Positions 19,301 through 29,041 are shown, counted from the stretch's first letter. The stretch is DNA of 64,000 nucleotides from Roseiarcus sp963833955 (GCA_963833955.1 CAWHZY010000021.1:372001-436000); one strand, 5' to 3'. Notes: generated from the letters alone by a model not told the origin. Program-made: numbers and translations.

Positions 19301-20653
19301 ATGTCGAGAATCTGGAACATAGGGCGTGTTTCCGCGCTCCCGCAGAAGATTCAGGTGCAGGGACGGTTGCTCGTTCGGGAGCCGGCTCGTTTTGTAGAGA
19401 ACCTTGAAAACGCAATCCGTCCCGGGAAGTATCGGAAAAAGCTGCTCGGCCTACAACCGATGCCGCCGATGCAGGTCCACATTGAGGATGATGCGCCTCC
19501 GCACTGCAACGTGTTGTTGCCGCTGCTCACGGGGCGCCTGTCAGGGGGCCCGAACACCGCGCTGAACATTGCCACCGGCCTTGCGGAACTGGGGATACCC
19601 GTGCGTCTCCTCGCGACGGATGGGCCGGTTCCCGCCGATTTGGGGGCATTGCAGAGGCATGTCGCCTCCGTCGCCGGCCTTGAACACGCGCCCGACATCG
19701 CTTTTGGATCGACGGTCGACCCCGCGAGCCCAGCGCAGATTGGCGCGCGCGATGTGTTCCTGGCGACCTATTGGACGACCGCGTTCCGTCTCAAGCCGAT
19801 TTTGCCACGCATGCGAGTCAGGGAGTTCATCTATCTGATCCAGGACTTCGAGCCGGCTTTCTATCCCTGGTCCAGTTCCTACGCCCAGGCGCTCGAAACC
19901 TATGGGATGCCGTTTCGTGCGCTCATCAACGAACAGCTGCTGGCGGATTATCTTGCCGAGGCCAAGATAGGCCGCTTCGCCGAACCCGGTTTTATCTCGC
20001 GCTGCGCGATATTCGAGCCCGCGGTGGATCGGCGGCTTTTTCACCCGGTCGACAAGAAGGACTCGCGCAAGCAATTGTTGTTCTATGCGCGCCCGAACGA
20101 CTTTAGGAACCTGTTCGGGATCGGTTTTGAGGCGTTGAGCGCCGCAGCCAGCCATCCGCTGTTCAAGGACGCCGAATGGCGGTTCGTCGCGATCGGCGCG
20201 ACCCATTTGATGGGCAAGATCGCCGTCGGAGGGCGCATTGCGCTCGGCGCGGGCCAATTTCTCGATCTGGCGCCGTGGCTTAATTTCGAGGACTATGCGC
20301 AACTGATCCGCGAATCCGACGTCCTGCTTTGCCCGATGATGTCGCCCCATACCAGCTACCCGGTTCTGGAAATGGCCGCGTCGGCAAAGACCGTGGTGAC
20401 GAACACCTTCGGAAGCAAGACGGAGGAGCGGCTCCGTCGGATATCACCAAACATCATCGCGACGGCCCCGACTGTCGAGGCGATGCGCGACAGTCTTATC
20501 GCCGCGGCGGGCCGGGTTGCTGAAGGCGCGGTCGCGCCAACCGGCATCGCGTTGCCGACGGCGTGGCGCCCGGCGTTGCAAGGCACGGTCGCCAAGGCTG
20601 TGGACATGTTTCGCGACGCCGTCCAAGACGCCGTCCATGACGCCAACCCCTGA
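19301..20653 (+). CDS. WsaF-like rhamnosyltransferase (GT-B glycosyltransferase)
   Basis: A 450-residue GT-B enzyme. The N-terminal domain has LPLLTGRLSGGPNTALNIATGLAELGIPVRLLATD, the usual donor/acceptor cleft loop, and FIYLIQDFEPAFYPWSSSYAQAL, a block I associate with WsaF, the beta-1,2-rhamnosyltransferase of surface-layer glycan synthesis. The C-terminal domain has LLFYARPNDFRNLF, DLAPWLNFEDYAQLIRESDVLLCPMMSPHTSYPVLEMAAS with the acidic nucleotide-sugar-binding residues. The start MSRIWNIGRV at 19301 is preferred over the open extension to 19199. It likely adds deoxyhexose to a surface polysaccharide; the sugar is inferred from family only. It stands alone on the plus strand. Confidence 0.75.
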   Translation: MSRIWNIGRVSALPQKIQVQGRLLVREPARFVENLENAIRPGKYRKKLLGLQPMPPMQVHIEDDAPPHCNVLLPLLTGRLSGGPNTALNIATGLAELGIPVRLLATDGPVPADLGALQRHVASVAGLEHAPDIAFGSTVDPASPAQIGARDVFLATYWTTAFRLKPILPRMRVREFIYLIQDFEPAFYPWSSSYAQALETYGMPFRALINEQLLADYLAEAKIGRFAEPGFISRCAIFEPAVDRRLFHPVDKKDSRKQLLFYARPNDFRNLFGIGFEALSAAASHPLFKDAEWRFVAIGATHLMGKIAVGGRIALGAGQFLDLAPWLNFEDYAQLIRESDVLLCPMMSPHTSYPVLEMAASAKTVVTNTFGSKTEERLRRISPNIIATAPTVEAMRDSLIAAAGRVAEGAVAPTGIALPTAWRPALQGTVAKAVDMFRDAVQDAVHDANP

Positions 20654-20756
20654 GGCCCGACTGCGATCGAGATAGCAACTGGACGGGCGTGCGCCAGTTC
20701 GGTCTTGACCTGTGTCCTCTCCATCGGCGGCCGAAGCGGTATCACGGTCGTATCGA

Positions 20757-21989
20757 CTATGACCGCGGCGACGCTGGGACCGGCTTTTTGACAATCGCGG
20801 TAGTCGCAAGGTCGATCGCCAGGGCCGCTATCATGGCCGCCGAACCGATCAGGAACAGCGGCCGGTAGTCGCCGCCATTGCGCGCGAAGACGAAAGAGAG
20901 GCCATAGGCGGCCGCAGCCTGCATCAGCGCGAAACCGACTGTGGCGAAGCTCCACGCCGCCTTTTGCTGCTCGACACGGTGCGGGAGGAGTTCGCTGATC
21001 CGGCCGAGGACCAGGGGGATCGTCCCGGTCAGGAAAGATCCGACGATGACGCTCGAAAGGATCAGCCAGATCCATCCCAGACCGAAGGCCGGGAGGGCGA
21101 CCGCTCCGGCTTCCAGGAGAAAAGCGAGACGCAGCATCGGCCCGAAGCCTATGCGGTCGGCAAGGCGCCCCGTCGCCAGCGGCCCGAATGTGGCGGCGAT
21201 CCCGAACACCACCCAGAACTCCGAGCCAACCTCGACGCCCTTGCCCATGCCGCGCGCCACGAAGTCGACCAGGAAGATCATGTGCGGCAGCCAGCCGACC
21301 GCGTTGAGGGCGTACACGACATAGAGCGAGCGCAGCGCCGGCAGGCGTGGCGCGGCGAGTTTGCGCGCAGGCGTAGGCGTGGGCGCGGCGGATGGCCATC
21401 CGCGCCATCCAATGACCGTGAGGATGAGCGACAGGGCGCCCAGGCCGAACCAGGCCGCGCTCACGCTGAGTTGCAGCAGAAGCGGGACGAGCGTGCCCGA
21501 GGCCACAATGCCCGCGCCAACGCCCATGAAGATGGCTCCGCCAGCCAGGCCTCGTCGCGAAGGGCTGATGCTGGGCAGCACGGTTGGCGCCGCGAGAACC
21601 ATCAGCGCGCCGCCGGCAAAGCCCGCGGCGGAGCGCCAAGCGAAGAACCAGGCGAAGTTGAGCGGGAACGCGCAGGCGAAGAAGGCGAGGCTCGCCAGCG
21701 CCATCGAGGCTCTCAGCACGGTCACGACGCGCACGCGCGCCGAAATCGGACGTCCGAGAAGCGCGCCGGCGAGATAGCCCGCAAGGTTGGCCGCGCCCAG
21801 ATAGGCGGCGGTCGCGGGCTCAAACCAGTGCGCGCCGACGATGGCCGGCAGGAGCGGAGAATAGGCGAAGCGGGCGAGACCGATTCCGATCAGGCTCGCG
21901 CAAAAGGCGCAGAGCACCCCGCGCCACACGGGGACGGGACGGCGGTAGCATAGCGGCTCCTGGGTGGCGGATGCGCTCAAGGTCATCAC
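20757..21989 (-). CDS. YbfB/YjiJ family MFS transporter
   Basis: A 410-residue integral membrane protein with about 12 hydrophobic segments. The start (CAFCASLIGIGLARFAYSPLLPAIV) is the hallmark of the YbfB/YjiJ group, followed by WFEPATAAYLGAANLAGYLAGAL and a RSAAGFAGGALMVLAAPTV block in helix 4-5. The loop between the halves is short and proline-rich (AAPTPTPARKLAA). Substrate unknown; members are thought to export small molecules. It is divergent from the VOC gene across about 210 bp, so they may share control. Confidence 0.85.
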   Translation of the reverse strand: MMTLSASATQEPLCYRRPVPVWRGVLCAFCASLIGIGLARFAYSPLLPAIVGAHWFEPATAAYLGAANLAGYLAGALLGRPISARVRVVTVLRASMALASLAFFACAFPLNFAWFFAWRSAAGFAGGALMVLAAPTVLPSISPSRRGLAGGAIFMGVGAGIVASGTLVPLLLQLSVSAAWFGLGALSLILTVIGWRGWPSAAPTPTPARKLAAPRLPALRSLYVVYALNAVGWLPHMIFLVDFVARGMGKGVEVGSEFWVVFGIAATFGPLATGRLADRIGFGPMLRLAFLLEAGAVALPAFGLGWIWLILSSVIVGSFLTGTIPLVLGRISELLPHRVEQQKAAWSFATVGFALMQAAAAYGLSFVFARNGGDYRPLFLIGSAAMIAALAIDLATTAIVKKPVPASPRS

Positions 21990-22198
21990 TCTACCCTCTC
22001 ATCGGCGCGCGGCGAACCGGCCGCGTCCGCCCGCGTTTGGTCGGATTCCGAATGATCGGCCCCTCGGACCGCCGGTCGATAGATAAGGCGTCCCGGCGTG
22101 TGGATGATTCGAAAACGCACAGACGGGGCGAATCGCTCCAGCGTACTATGACGCGCACTGGCTCAGCGATCATCATCCAGGCATGAAAGGATAGAATT

Positions 22199-22609
22199 TT
22201 GCCCGACGCTCTGACCCAAGGCGTGCACCATGTCGGCCTTGCCGTTCGCGACCTCGACGAGGCCACGGCCTTCTTTTGCGGGACTCTGGGCTTCAAGGAA
22301 GTGGGCCGGAACGACGCCTACCCGGCCGTGTTCGTCTCCGACGGCGGCGTCACCCTCACCATTTGGCGGGTCTCCGATCCTGAAAACGCGGTCGCCTTCA
22401 ACCGCAAGACCAATATCGGCTTGCATCACCTCGCGCTCGCGGTCGCGGACCAGGCGGCGCTCGCTACGGTCCACGAGCGCGTTCGCAGCCATCCCGGCGT
22501 CATGGTCGAGTTTGCGCCGGAGCCTGTCCGCGCGGGCTCGACCACACATCACTTCATCTGCGCCATACCCGGCGGCATCCGGATCGAGTTCGCGACGCGC
22601 GCGGGTTGA
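22199..22609 (+). CDS. VOC family protein (glyoxalase/bleomycin-resistance fold)
   Basis: A 136-residue protein with two beta-alpha-beta-beta-beta modules: GVHHVGLAVRDLDEATAFFCGTLGF then IGLHHLALAVADQAALATVHERV, ending with HHFICAIPGGIRIEF. The metal-ligand positions His-His at the start of each module and the final Glu of IRIEF are present. It could be a glyoxalase-like isomerase, a dioxygenase or a binding protein; the sequence does not decide. The start is TTG, preceded by aaagga at 22187-22192 with good spacing and with no better ATG downstream. Confidence 0.85.
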   Translation: MPDALTQGVHHVGLAVRDLDEATAFFCGTLGFKEVGRNDAYPAVFVSDGGVTLTIWRVSDPENAVAFNRKTNIGLHHLALAVADQAALATVHERVRSHPGVMVEFAPEPVRAGSTTHHFICAIPGGIRIEFATRAG

Positions 22610-22639
22610 CGCAAGACGACCGGCAGGAAGCGCGCCGCC

Positions 22640-23353
22640 TTAAGCCCCCTCATGAACGCGGCTGACCCTCGCGGCCACCCGCCGCGCGGTCACTTCGCGC
22701 CGCGCAATCAGTTCGGCCGAATTTCGACGCCCCGCTTCCACGATCTCCGGAGGCGCCGTATGGGGCCGCCCGCTCTGAAAAGGGGGCTCTGGCGCGTAGG
22801 CGATCTCAAGCTGGATCAGGTGGGCGGCCGGGACGCCGCGCACCTCTGCGGCAAGATGAAAGGCGGCGTCGATCCCAGACGTGGCGCCTGCGGCGAAAAT
22901 CCAATTCCCGTCGACCACGACCCGATCGTCCACGGGGATCGCGCCGAACCAGGGCAGGAGGTGGAACGACGCCCAGTGCGTGGTCGCGCGCTTGCCATGG
23001 ATCAGACCCGCCCCTCCAAAGAGCAGCGCGCCCGTGCAGACGGAGAGAACCTTCTTCGCGCCTTCCGCTTGGCTGCGCAGCCAGCCGACGACCTCCTCAT
23101 CCTCCATCAGAGCCTCTTGGCCCGGCCCGCCCGGAACGTGCAGGATGTCGAGCTGCGGCGCTTCCGCAAGCGTCGCGTCCGGCATGATGCGCAGCCCCAT
23201 CACGTCGCGCACCGGGTCCATTGACTTCGCATAGATGCGGTGGGTCGCGTTGGGGAGGCGGGAGAGCACCTCGAACGGGCCCGTGAGGTCGATCTGGTCG
23301 AGGTCCTCGAACAGGAGCGACCCGATATTCAGGTGAACATTTTCAGGAATCAT
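22640..23353 (-). CDS. DJ-1/PfpI family protein, isonitrile-hydratase-like
   Basis: A 237-residue class I amidotransferase-like protein. Seen: FEDLDQIDLTGPFEVLSRLP at the start, ILHVPGGPGQEALM, the nucleophile elbow VLSVCTGALLFGGAGL (reactive Cys near residue 107), ATTHWASFHLL and the AGATSGIDAAFHL block. This is the pattern of cyclohexyl-isocyanide (isonitrile) hydratase InhA and of the N-terminal half of GlxA regulators. ATG 23353 is used, as gaggac lies just upstream. It sits 41 bp from the AhpD-like gene on the same strand and is probably cotranscribed. Isonitrile hydration is a family-based guess. Confidence 0.8.
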   Translation of the reverse strand: MIPENVHLNIGSLLFEDLDQIDLTGPFEVLSRLPNATHRIYAKSMDPVRDVMGLRIMPDATLAEAPQLDILHVPGGPGQEALMEDEEVVGWLRSQAEGAKKVLSVCTGALLFGGAGLIHGKRATTHWASFHLLPWFGAIPVDDRVVVDGNWIFAAGATSGIDAAFHLAAEVRGVPAAHLIQLEIAYAPEPPFQSGRPHTAPPEIVEAGRRNSAELIARREVTARRVAARVSRVHEGA

Positions 23354-23394
23354 GACGTCCTCATCTTGTCGCAGACTGAGTAGGCGCGTCGCCG

Positions 23395-23943
23395 TCAGGC
23401 CCGCCACGCGTGCTCCTGGAACATCGGCTCGAGCGGCGGCTCGGCGATGTTCAGGGTGTAGTTGGTGATCGTGGATGCGGCGCTCACCGCCAGCGTCTCC
23501 AGCGCCTGGTCCGGTTTGAAGCCGGCGGACAGGAAGGCCCCAACCGCCGCATCGCTTACGTGGCCCCGCTTTTCGATCAGGCTGCCGGCGTAAGCCGAGA
23601 GGGCGGCGCAGCGCGGCTCCTGCGGCGCGCGACGTTGGCGGATCGCCTCGACGTCGGCGGGGTTCAGTCCCGCCTTGAGCGCGAGATAGCTGTGAAAGGC
23701 GACCGCCCAGGCGCAGCTGTTGGTGACCGCATTGGTCAGGAGCAGCGTCTGGATCTCGGCTTCGGTGAACGTCCCGCCGTGCACCCCCTCGAATAGGGGG
23801 ACGAAGACGTTCGCCAGGGCCGGCGAATTGGCGATGATTCCGGCGACGTTCGGGACCATGCCGAAGGCCCGTTGGAGCCTTTCGAGCGGCGCCCTGGATC
23901 CTTCCGGCGCCCGGTCGATCGTCTGGACTTCAAAAATGGACAT
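23395..23943 (-). CDS. Carboxymuconolactone decarboxylase/AhpD-like protein, single Cys
   Basis: A 182-residue all-helical protein, with LLLTNAVTNSCAWAVAFHSYLALKAGL as the core helix-turn. In AhpD relatives this core carries Glu and a CxxC pair followed by His; here the second Cys is Ala (SCAWA-VAFH), so disulfide-linked peroxidase chemistry is not expected to run as usual. The tail (ALETLAVSAASTITNYTLNIAEPPLEP) is typical of the family. Divergent from the GlxA-type regulator across 64 bp, a common arrangement for a regulator and its target. It may reduce or bind an electrophile; function not determined. Confidence 0.8.
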   Translation of the reverse strand: MSIFEVQTIDRAPEGSRAPLERLQRAFGMVPNVAGIIANSPALANVFVPLFEGVHGGTFTEAEIQTLLLTNAVTNSCAWAVAFHSYLALKAGLNPADVEAIRQRRAPQEPRCAALSAYAGSLIEKRGHVSDAAVGAFLSAGFKPDQALETLAVSAASTITNYTLNIAEPPLEPMFQEHAWRA

Positions 23944-24007
23944 CTGTCCGCTCCCTGGCTTGGAAATTGAACTCGACATCGTCCGTTTAGTCGGGCAGAA
24001 TTTGGCG

Positions 24008-24997
24008 ATGTCGCCAAAGACCCCACAAATCCCGCCACGCGCCTCGCGGCGCATCGAGGTGCTGGCCTTCCCGGACGTCCAGATGCTGGACGTTGCCGGG
24101 CCGATCCAGGTGTTCACCGCCGCCAACGAGCGGGCGATTTCATCTCACGCGCCTTACGCGACGCGGGTGGTCGCCCCGGGAGGCGCGCAGATACGCGCCA
24201 CGTCGGGACTGGCGTTCGCGACCGAGCCGCTGCCGGATCCGGTCGAGCCGCTCGACACGCTGATCGTGGCCGGCGGGCAAGGCGTCATGCGCGCGGTCGA
24301 GGATGCGAGCCTGATCGAATGGCTCAAGGTCCGCGCCGGAGCGGCGCGGCGGACGGCCTCGGTGTGCACTGGCGCCTTTCTGCTCGCCGCGGCCGGTCTG
24401 CTCGATCATCGTCGCGCCGTCACGCACTGGGAATATTGCGATGAGCTCAGCCGGCGTCATCCCGCCGTGACCGTCGAGCCCGATCCGATCTTCGTGCACG
24501 ATGGCCCTATGTGGACCTCGGCCGGCGTGACATCAGGCATCGACCTGTCGCTTGCGCTCGTGGAAGAAGATCTCGGACGCGCGCTTGCGCTTAGCGTCGC
24601 GCGCCAGTTGGTGGTGTTCCTCAAGCGGCCGGGCGGGCAGGCGCAGTTCAGCGCGGCGCTCTCGCTGCAATCGGCGGGCGAGCGTTTCGCTGACCTGCAC
24701 GATTGGCTGGCCGAACATCTCGCCGAGGATCTGCCGCTCTCCCGCCTGGCGGCGCAGGCGGGGATGAGCGAGCGAACCTTTCTGCGCCGCTACCGCGAGA
24801 CGACGGGCCTGACGCCGGCGCGCGCGATCGAGCGGCTGCGCGTCGAGGCGGCCCGTCGGCTCCTCGCCGATACGCGCTTGCCCGCCAAGCGGATCGCGAC
24901 GCGTTGCGGTTTCGGGTCGGAAGAGACGATGCGGCGAAATTTCGCCCGGCTCCAGGGCGTGAGTCCGCAGGACTATCGACAGCGTTTCGGCGCCTGA
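24008..24997 (+). CDS. GlxA family transcriptional regulator
   Basis: A 329-residue protein: N-terminal DJ-1/PfpI-like sensor (VLAFPDVQMLDVAGPIQVF; LIVAGGQGVM; ASVCTGAFLLAAAGLL with the Cys at the elbow) and a C-terminal AraC-type double helix-turn-helix (LPLSRLAAQAGMSERTFLRRYRETTGLTPARAIERLR, then LPAKRIATRCGFGSEETMRRNF). It is divergent from the AhpD-like and DJ-1-like genes and most likely controls them. ATG 24008 is the first Met of the conserved region; upstream in-frame codons overlap the divergent gene and look non-coding. Confidence 0.85.
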   Translation: MSPKTPQIPPRASRRIEVLAFPDVQMLDVAGPIQVFTAANERAISSHAPYATRVVAPGGAQIRATSGLAFATEPLPDPVEPLDTLIVAGGQGVMRAVEDASLIEWLKVRAGAARRTASVCTGAFLLAAAGLLDHRRAVTHWEYCDELSRRHPAVTVEPDPIFVHDGPMWTSAGVTSGIDLSLALVEEDLGRALALSVARQLVVFLKRPGGQAQFSAALSLQSAGERFADLHDWLAEHLAEDLPLSRLAAQAGMSERTFLRRYRETTGLTPARAIERLRVEAARRLLADTRLPAKRIATRCGFGSEETMRRNFARLQGVSPQDYRQRFGA

Positions 24998-25009
24998 GGC
25001 CCGAATGCG

Positions 25010-26708
25010 GTGACGCAGCCAAGCAAAGAGAGGTCCGCTGCCCAGCCGCGCTGGCCGATCTTGCGGTCTTTCGCCGGCTGGCGTCCCGGCGACCTCGGCG
25101 CCGACGTGGTCGCGGGTCTGACGCTCGCCGCGATCGCAATTCCCTCGCAGATGGCGACCGCGCGCCTCGCCAACCTCACGCCTCAGATCGGGCTGCTTGC
25201 TCTCATCGCCGCCGCGATCGGGTTTGCGCTATTCGGCGACAGCCGGCGCCTCTCGGTCGGCGCGGATTCCACCATCGCGCCAATTTTCGCCGGTGCGCTT
25301 GCGGTGCTCGCGGCGAGGGGGCCAGAGCATTATCCTGCGGCCGCGGCGGCGCTCAGCCTCGCAGTCGGGCTCATTCTCATTTGCGCCGGCGCCTTCAAGT
25401 TCGGCTTTGTCGCTGACCTTCTGTCCATTCCGGTGACGACGGGCTTTCTCCTCGGCATCGCCGGCCATATTCTCATTCTGCAGGCGCCTGCGGTGTTCGG
25501 TGTCGAGCCGAATCACGGTCCGCTTGTTCAAGAGGCCCTGTCCCTCATTGCACGCGCTCCAGCGGCCAATCCCTGGACCTTGGCGATCGGCCTTGGCGTG
25601 CTAGCGATGATGCTCCTGGGCGAAAGCCTGAGCCCGCGTTTTCCCGGCGCTCTCATTGGCCTCTGTCTCGCCGTCTTGGCGACGGTTACGCTCGGTCTCG
25701 AGGGTAAAGGCGTGGCGACGCTGGGGTCGATCGCCGGCGCCGCGCCCCATCTGTCGCTGCCGGCGATCGCCTGGGACGACATTCGCGTCGTCGCGCCGCT
25801 CGCCGTGCTCATTGCGCTCGTCGTGGTGGTCCAGACGGCGGCGACAACGCGGTCTTTTCCCAACAGCGCGGAAGGCCCGGACGTTAACCGGGATTTCATC
25901 GGCGTCGGGGTGGCCAACGCCCTGGCTGGTCTCGTCGGCGCCTTTCCCGTGGATGCAAGCCCGCCTTCGACGGCGGTCGCGGCGGAGGCGGGCTGCAGGT
26001 CGCAGCTTGCGGGGTTGCTTTCGGCCGCGGCGGCGGTCTGCGTTCTCCTGTTCGCGAGCAAGGCGCTCGCCCACCTGCCCTCCGCCGCGTTGGCGGGCGT
26101 CCTCCTCTTCGTCGCGATACGTCTCGTGCGCGTTGGCGTGATGGTCGACGTGTGGAGGCGAAGCCGAGCCGAGTTTCTGCTGATTCTGGTAACTGCGCTT
26201 GCGATTGTGGCGCTCCCGATCGAGCAGGGCGTGGGCCTCGGCGTGCTGCTTGTCGGTGCTGCATGGCGTGTGGACGACGACCCGCGCTCAGGCGATCGAA
26301 CTTGAGCGCATTCCCGGTACGTCGATCTGGTGGCCGAACGAGAGGGACGTTCGAGGCGAGTTCGTTCCCGCCGTCCGGGTCATCGCGCTGCAGGCGCCTC
26401 TGTCGTTTCTCAACGCCTATAATTTTCGCCGCGCCATCGAGCGCTTCGCCTCGCAAGACCCGCAGCCGAAGCTGATCGTGATCGAGGCGAACGCGCTGGT
26501 CGAAATCGACTACACCGGCGCGACCGTGCTCGCGGAGCTCATCGGTCGGCTGCGTGCGCGGGGAGTCGACGTGGCGGTCGCCCGGCTTGAATCCGTCCGC
26601 GCGCAGAAGAGCCTCACGCGGGTCGGATTGTTCGCACTGATCGGACGCGACCACGTCTTCCGCAGCGTGCAAGAGGCGATTGACGCACTGGGCCCGCGCG
26701 TCACCTGA
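25010..26708 (+). pseudogene. SulP family anion permease with STAS domain, one frameshift
   Basis: Begins at GTG 25010, 13 bp after the regulator. The first 410 residues hold the permease (DVVAGLTLAAIAIPSQMATARLANL; SVGADSTIAPIFAGAL; about ten membrane segments; FPVDASPPSTAVAAEAG). An extra T near 26249 changes the frame at GVGLGVLL. The next frame continues SVLHGVWTTTRAQAIELERIPGTSIWWP into a STAS domain (VIEANALVEIDYTGATVLAEL) and ends at 26708. Restored length is about 565 residues, normal for SulP. Members carry sulfate, bicarbonate or other anions; the STAS domain regulates. Probably one gene with a sequencing indel. Confidence 0.8.
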
Positions 26709-26840
26709 TGCAACCGGCCGAAGCGGATTTTTGTCGCGGATCGAATGGCGCTATGCTGCGCCGAAGCCGCTGATCGGCGTTGCGCGCTGAGGTGCGGGCG
26801 CCAGTGCGGCTGAGCATCTTCAAGTCGCGAGCGCGTTCCC

Positions 26841-27371
26841 ATGGCGGATATTCCCATCGGCGTCGTCACCATATCCGATCGCGCTTTCCGAGGCGTCTAT
26901 GAGGATAAGGGCGGCCCGGGCATTGAGGCTGCGCTGAGGGAGTTACTGGCCACGCCGTGGCGGCCGGAGCGCCGTATCGTGCCCGACGAGCGGCCTGCGA
27001 TTGAAACGTCGCTGATTGCGCTTGCAGACCAAGTGCGCTGCTCGCTGATCCTCACGACGGGCGGCACAGGGCCCGCGCCGCGCGACGTGACGCCGGAAGC
27101 GACGGAGGCGGTCTGCGACCGGATGCTGCCTGGCTTCGGCGAACTCATGCGTCTGAAAAGCTTGGCCGAGGTCCCGACCGCTATTCTCTCCCGTCAGGTC
27201 GCCGGCACGCGCGGTTCGAGCCTTATCATCAACCTGCCGGGCAAGCCTGCGGCGATCCGCACCTGCCTCGACGCGGTGTTCGCCGCCGCGCCTTATTGCA
27301 TCGACCTGATCGGCGGCGCGCGGTTGGAGACGAATCCCGAGTTCTGCGTGGCGTTCCGCCCCAAGGCCTGA
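26841..27371 (+). CDS. mogA: Molybdopterin adenylyltransferase MogA
   Basis: A 176-residue MoCF-type protein. Motifs: IGVVTISDRAFRGVYEDKGGP at the N-terminus, LILTTGGTGPAPRDVTPEAT (the nucleotide-binding TGGTG and catalytic Asp segment), and RGSSLIINLPGKPAAIRTCLDAVF near the end. MogA adenylates molybdopterin before molybdate insertion, supplying cofactor to molybdoenzymes. It is a complete single-domain form, not fused to gephyrin-like parts. No other molybdenum cofactor gene is in the window. About 130 bp separate it from the SulP gene, which could in principle be an oxyanion permease, but that link is speculative. Confidence 0.9.
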   Translation: MADIPIGVVTISDRAFRGVYEDKGGPGIEAALRELLATPWRPERRIVPDERPAIETSLIALADQVRCSLILTTGGTGPAPRDVTPEATEAVCDRMLPGFGELMRLKSLAEVPTAILSRQVAGTRGSSLIINLPGKPAAIRTCLDAVFAAAPYCIDLIGGARLETNPEFCVAFRPKA

Positions 27372-27517
27372 AGCCGAAATAGCGGTACGACGTCGCTCAC
27401 GCGAAGTTGAATTGCCGGTCGCAATTCGACGTTTTCCAGTGCTGAACTGCCATAATTGGGGAATGGTCTTTTTTCCATCGGCTTACTAAATGAGCAAGGT
27501 CGAGAGTTGGGGAGCCT

Positions 27518-28807
27518 ATGTCGGTCGTTCAGATCGTCGAGCCGGAGACCGAAGTTCGCGCTGCAATGCGCGAAATCGGGGCGAAGGCGCGAGTTGCCGC
27601 GCGGGAGGTCGCCAATGCGCCGCCGGAGCAGAAGAACCGCGCGCTTCTCGCTGGCGCGCGCTTCTTGCGCGAACGCGCGGACGACATTCTGGCCGCCAAC
27701 GCGCTCGATTGCGGTGACGCCCGGGCGAGGGACTTGAGCGCGGCGTTGATCGATCGGCTCACACTCGATCCGGCGCGGATCGAGGCGACGGCGCGCGGGG
27801 TCGAAGAGGTCGCAGCCTTGCCCGACCCGGTCGGGCGCGTGCTCGCGACCTATACCCGTCCCAATGGCCTCGTTATCGAGCGCGTGTCGACGCCGCTCGG
27901 GGTCGTCGGCGTTATCTACGAGAGCCGGCCCAATGTGACTGCTGATGCTGGCGCGCTGTGTCTCAAGAGCGGCAATGCGGTGGTGCTCCGCGGCGGCTCC
28001 GACAGTCTTCGCTCGTCAGCCGCGATCCACGCCTGCCTGGTCGCGGGCTTGAAGGAAGCCGGTCTGCCGGAGGCTGCGATTTCGCGCGCGCCCTTCGCCG
28101 CCCGCGCGGCGGTCGGCGAGATGCTTGGCGGCCTCGGCGGCGCGCTCGACGTGATTGTGCCGCGCGGAGGAAAAAGCCTGGTCGAGCGTGTTCAGCGCGA
28201 GGCGCGCGTGCCGGTTTTCGCGCATCTCGAAGGCATCGTGCATGTGTACGTCGATCGAGCCGCGGATTTCGACAAGGCGCTGAAGATCATTGTCAACGCC
28301 AAGATGCGCCGAACCGGAGTGTGCGGCGCGGCTGAAACACTGCTGGTGCATCGCGCGGTTGCCCCCTTCCTGCTCGGCAAGCTGATCGACGCGCTGATCA
28401 AGGCCGGCTGCGCCGTGCGTGGCGATGAGGCCGCGCGCGAAGCCAATTCGCGCGTGACGCCGGCGACCGAAGAGGACTGGCGCACGGAATATCTCGACGC
28501 GATCATCACCGTCGGCGTGGTCGACAGTCTCGACGCGGCGATCGACCATATCGAGGCTTACGGCTCCCATCACACCGACTGCATCGTGACCGAGGACAAG
28601 GCCGCGGCGGAGCGGTTCCTGAAGGAAGTCAATTCGGCGATCGTCCTGCACAACGCCTCGACCCAATTCGCGGACGGAGGCGAGTTCGGCTTCGGCGCCG
28701 AGATCGGCATCGCGACCGGGCGCATGCACGCGCGCGGACCGGTGGGGGTCGAGCAGCTCTGTACGTTCAAGTACCGCGTGCGCGGGGACGGGCAGACGCG
28801 GCGTTAA
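27518..28807 (+). CDS. proA: Glutamate-5-semialdehyde dehydrogenase ProA
   Basis: A 429-residue gamma-glutamyl phosphate reductase, the second step of proline synthesis. Conserved blocks: PLGVVGVIYESRPNVTADAGALCLKSGNAVVLRGGSD for NADPH and substrate binding, VIVPRGGKSLVERVQREARVPVFAHLEGIVHVYVD, catalytic Cys in RRTGVCGAAETLL (near residue 270), and IDHIEAYGSHHTDCIVTED. The C-terminus GPVGVEQLCTFKYRVRGDGQ is typical. Start ATG 27518 has ggggag a few bases upstream. proB is not here; the gene is followed at 235 bp by smc. Intact and full length. Confidence 0.95.
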   Translation: MSVVQIVEPETEVRAAMREIGAKARVAAREVANAPPEQKNRALLAGARFLRERADDILAANALDCGDARARDLSAALIDRLTLDPARIEATARGVEEVAALPDPVGRVLATYTRPNGLVIERVSTPLGVVGVIYESRPNVTADAGALCLKSGNAVVLRGGSDSLRSSAAIHACLVAGLKEAGLPEAAISRAPFAARAAVGEMLGGLGGALDVIVPRGGKSLVERVQREARVPVFAHLEGIVHVYVDRAADFDKALKIIVNAKMRRTGVCGAAETLLVHRAVAPFLLGKLIDALIKAGCAVRGDEAAREANSRVTPATEEDWRTEYLDAIITVGVVDSLDAAIDHIEAYGSHHTDCIVTEDKAAAERFLKEVNSAIVLHNASTQFADGGEFGFGAEIGIATGRMHARGPVGVEQLCTFKYRVRGDGQTRR

Positions 28808-29041
28808 GCCGGTTCGCCGAGGCGGATCGGCTGCAAATGCGGGCCGCTCGCGGTGAGTCCGGGCCGCCGCGCCGTGGCGATCCCCCGGTTTCGCACAAGT
28901 TTTCTTGCGCCTGGGGTTGATTGCGCGACTCCCCTATGGCCGCTAAGCCCTGTCTGGGCCTCGCGAAAAAATGATTCGCCGGGGCAAAGGCGATTGCGAG
29001 CGGCGCATGGGTGCGCCGTGCCGGACCGAAGGGTCGTTACG

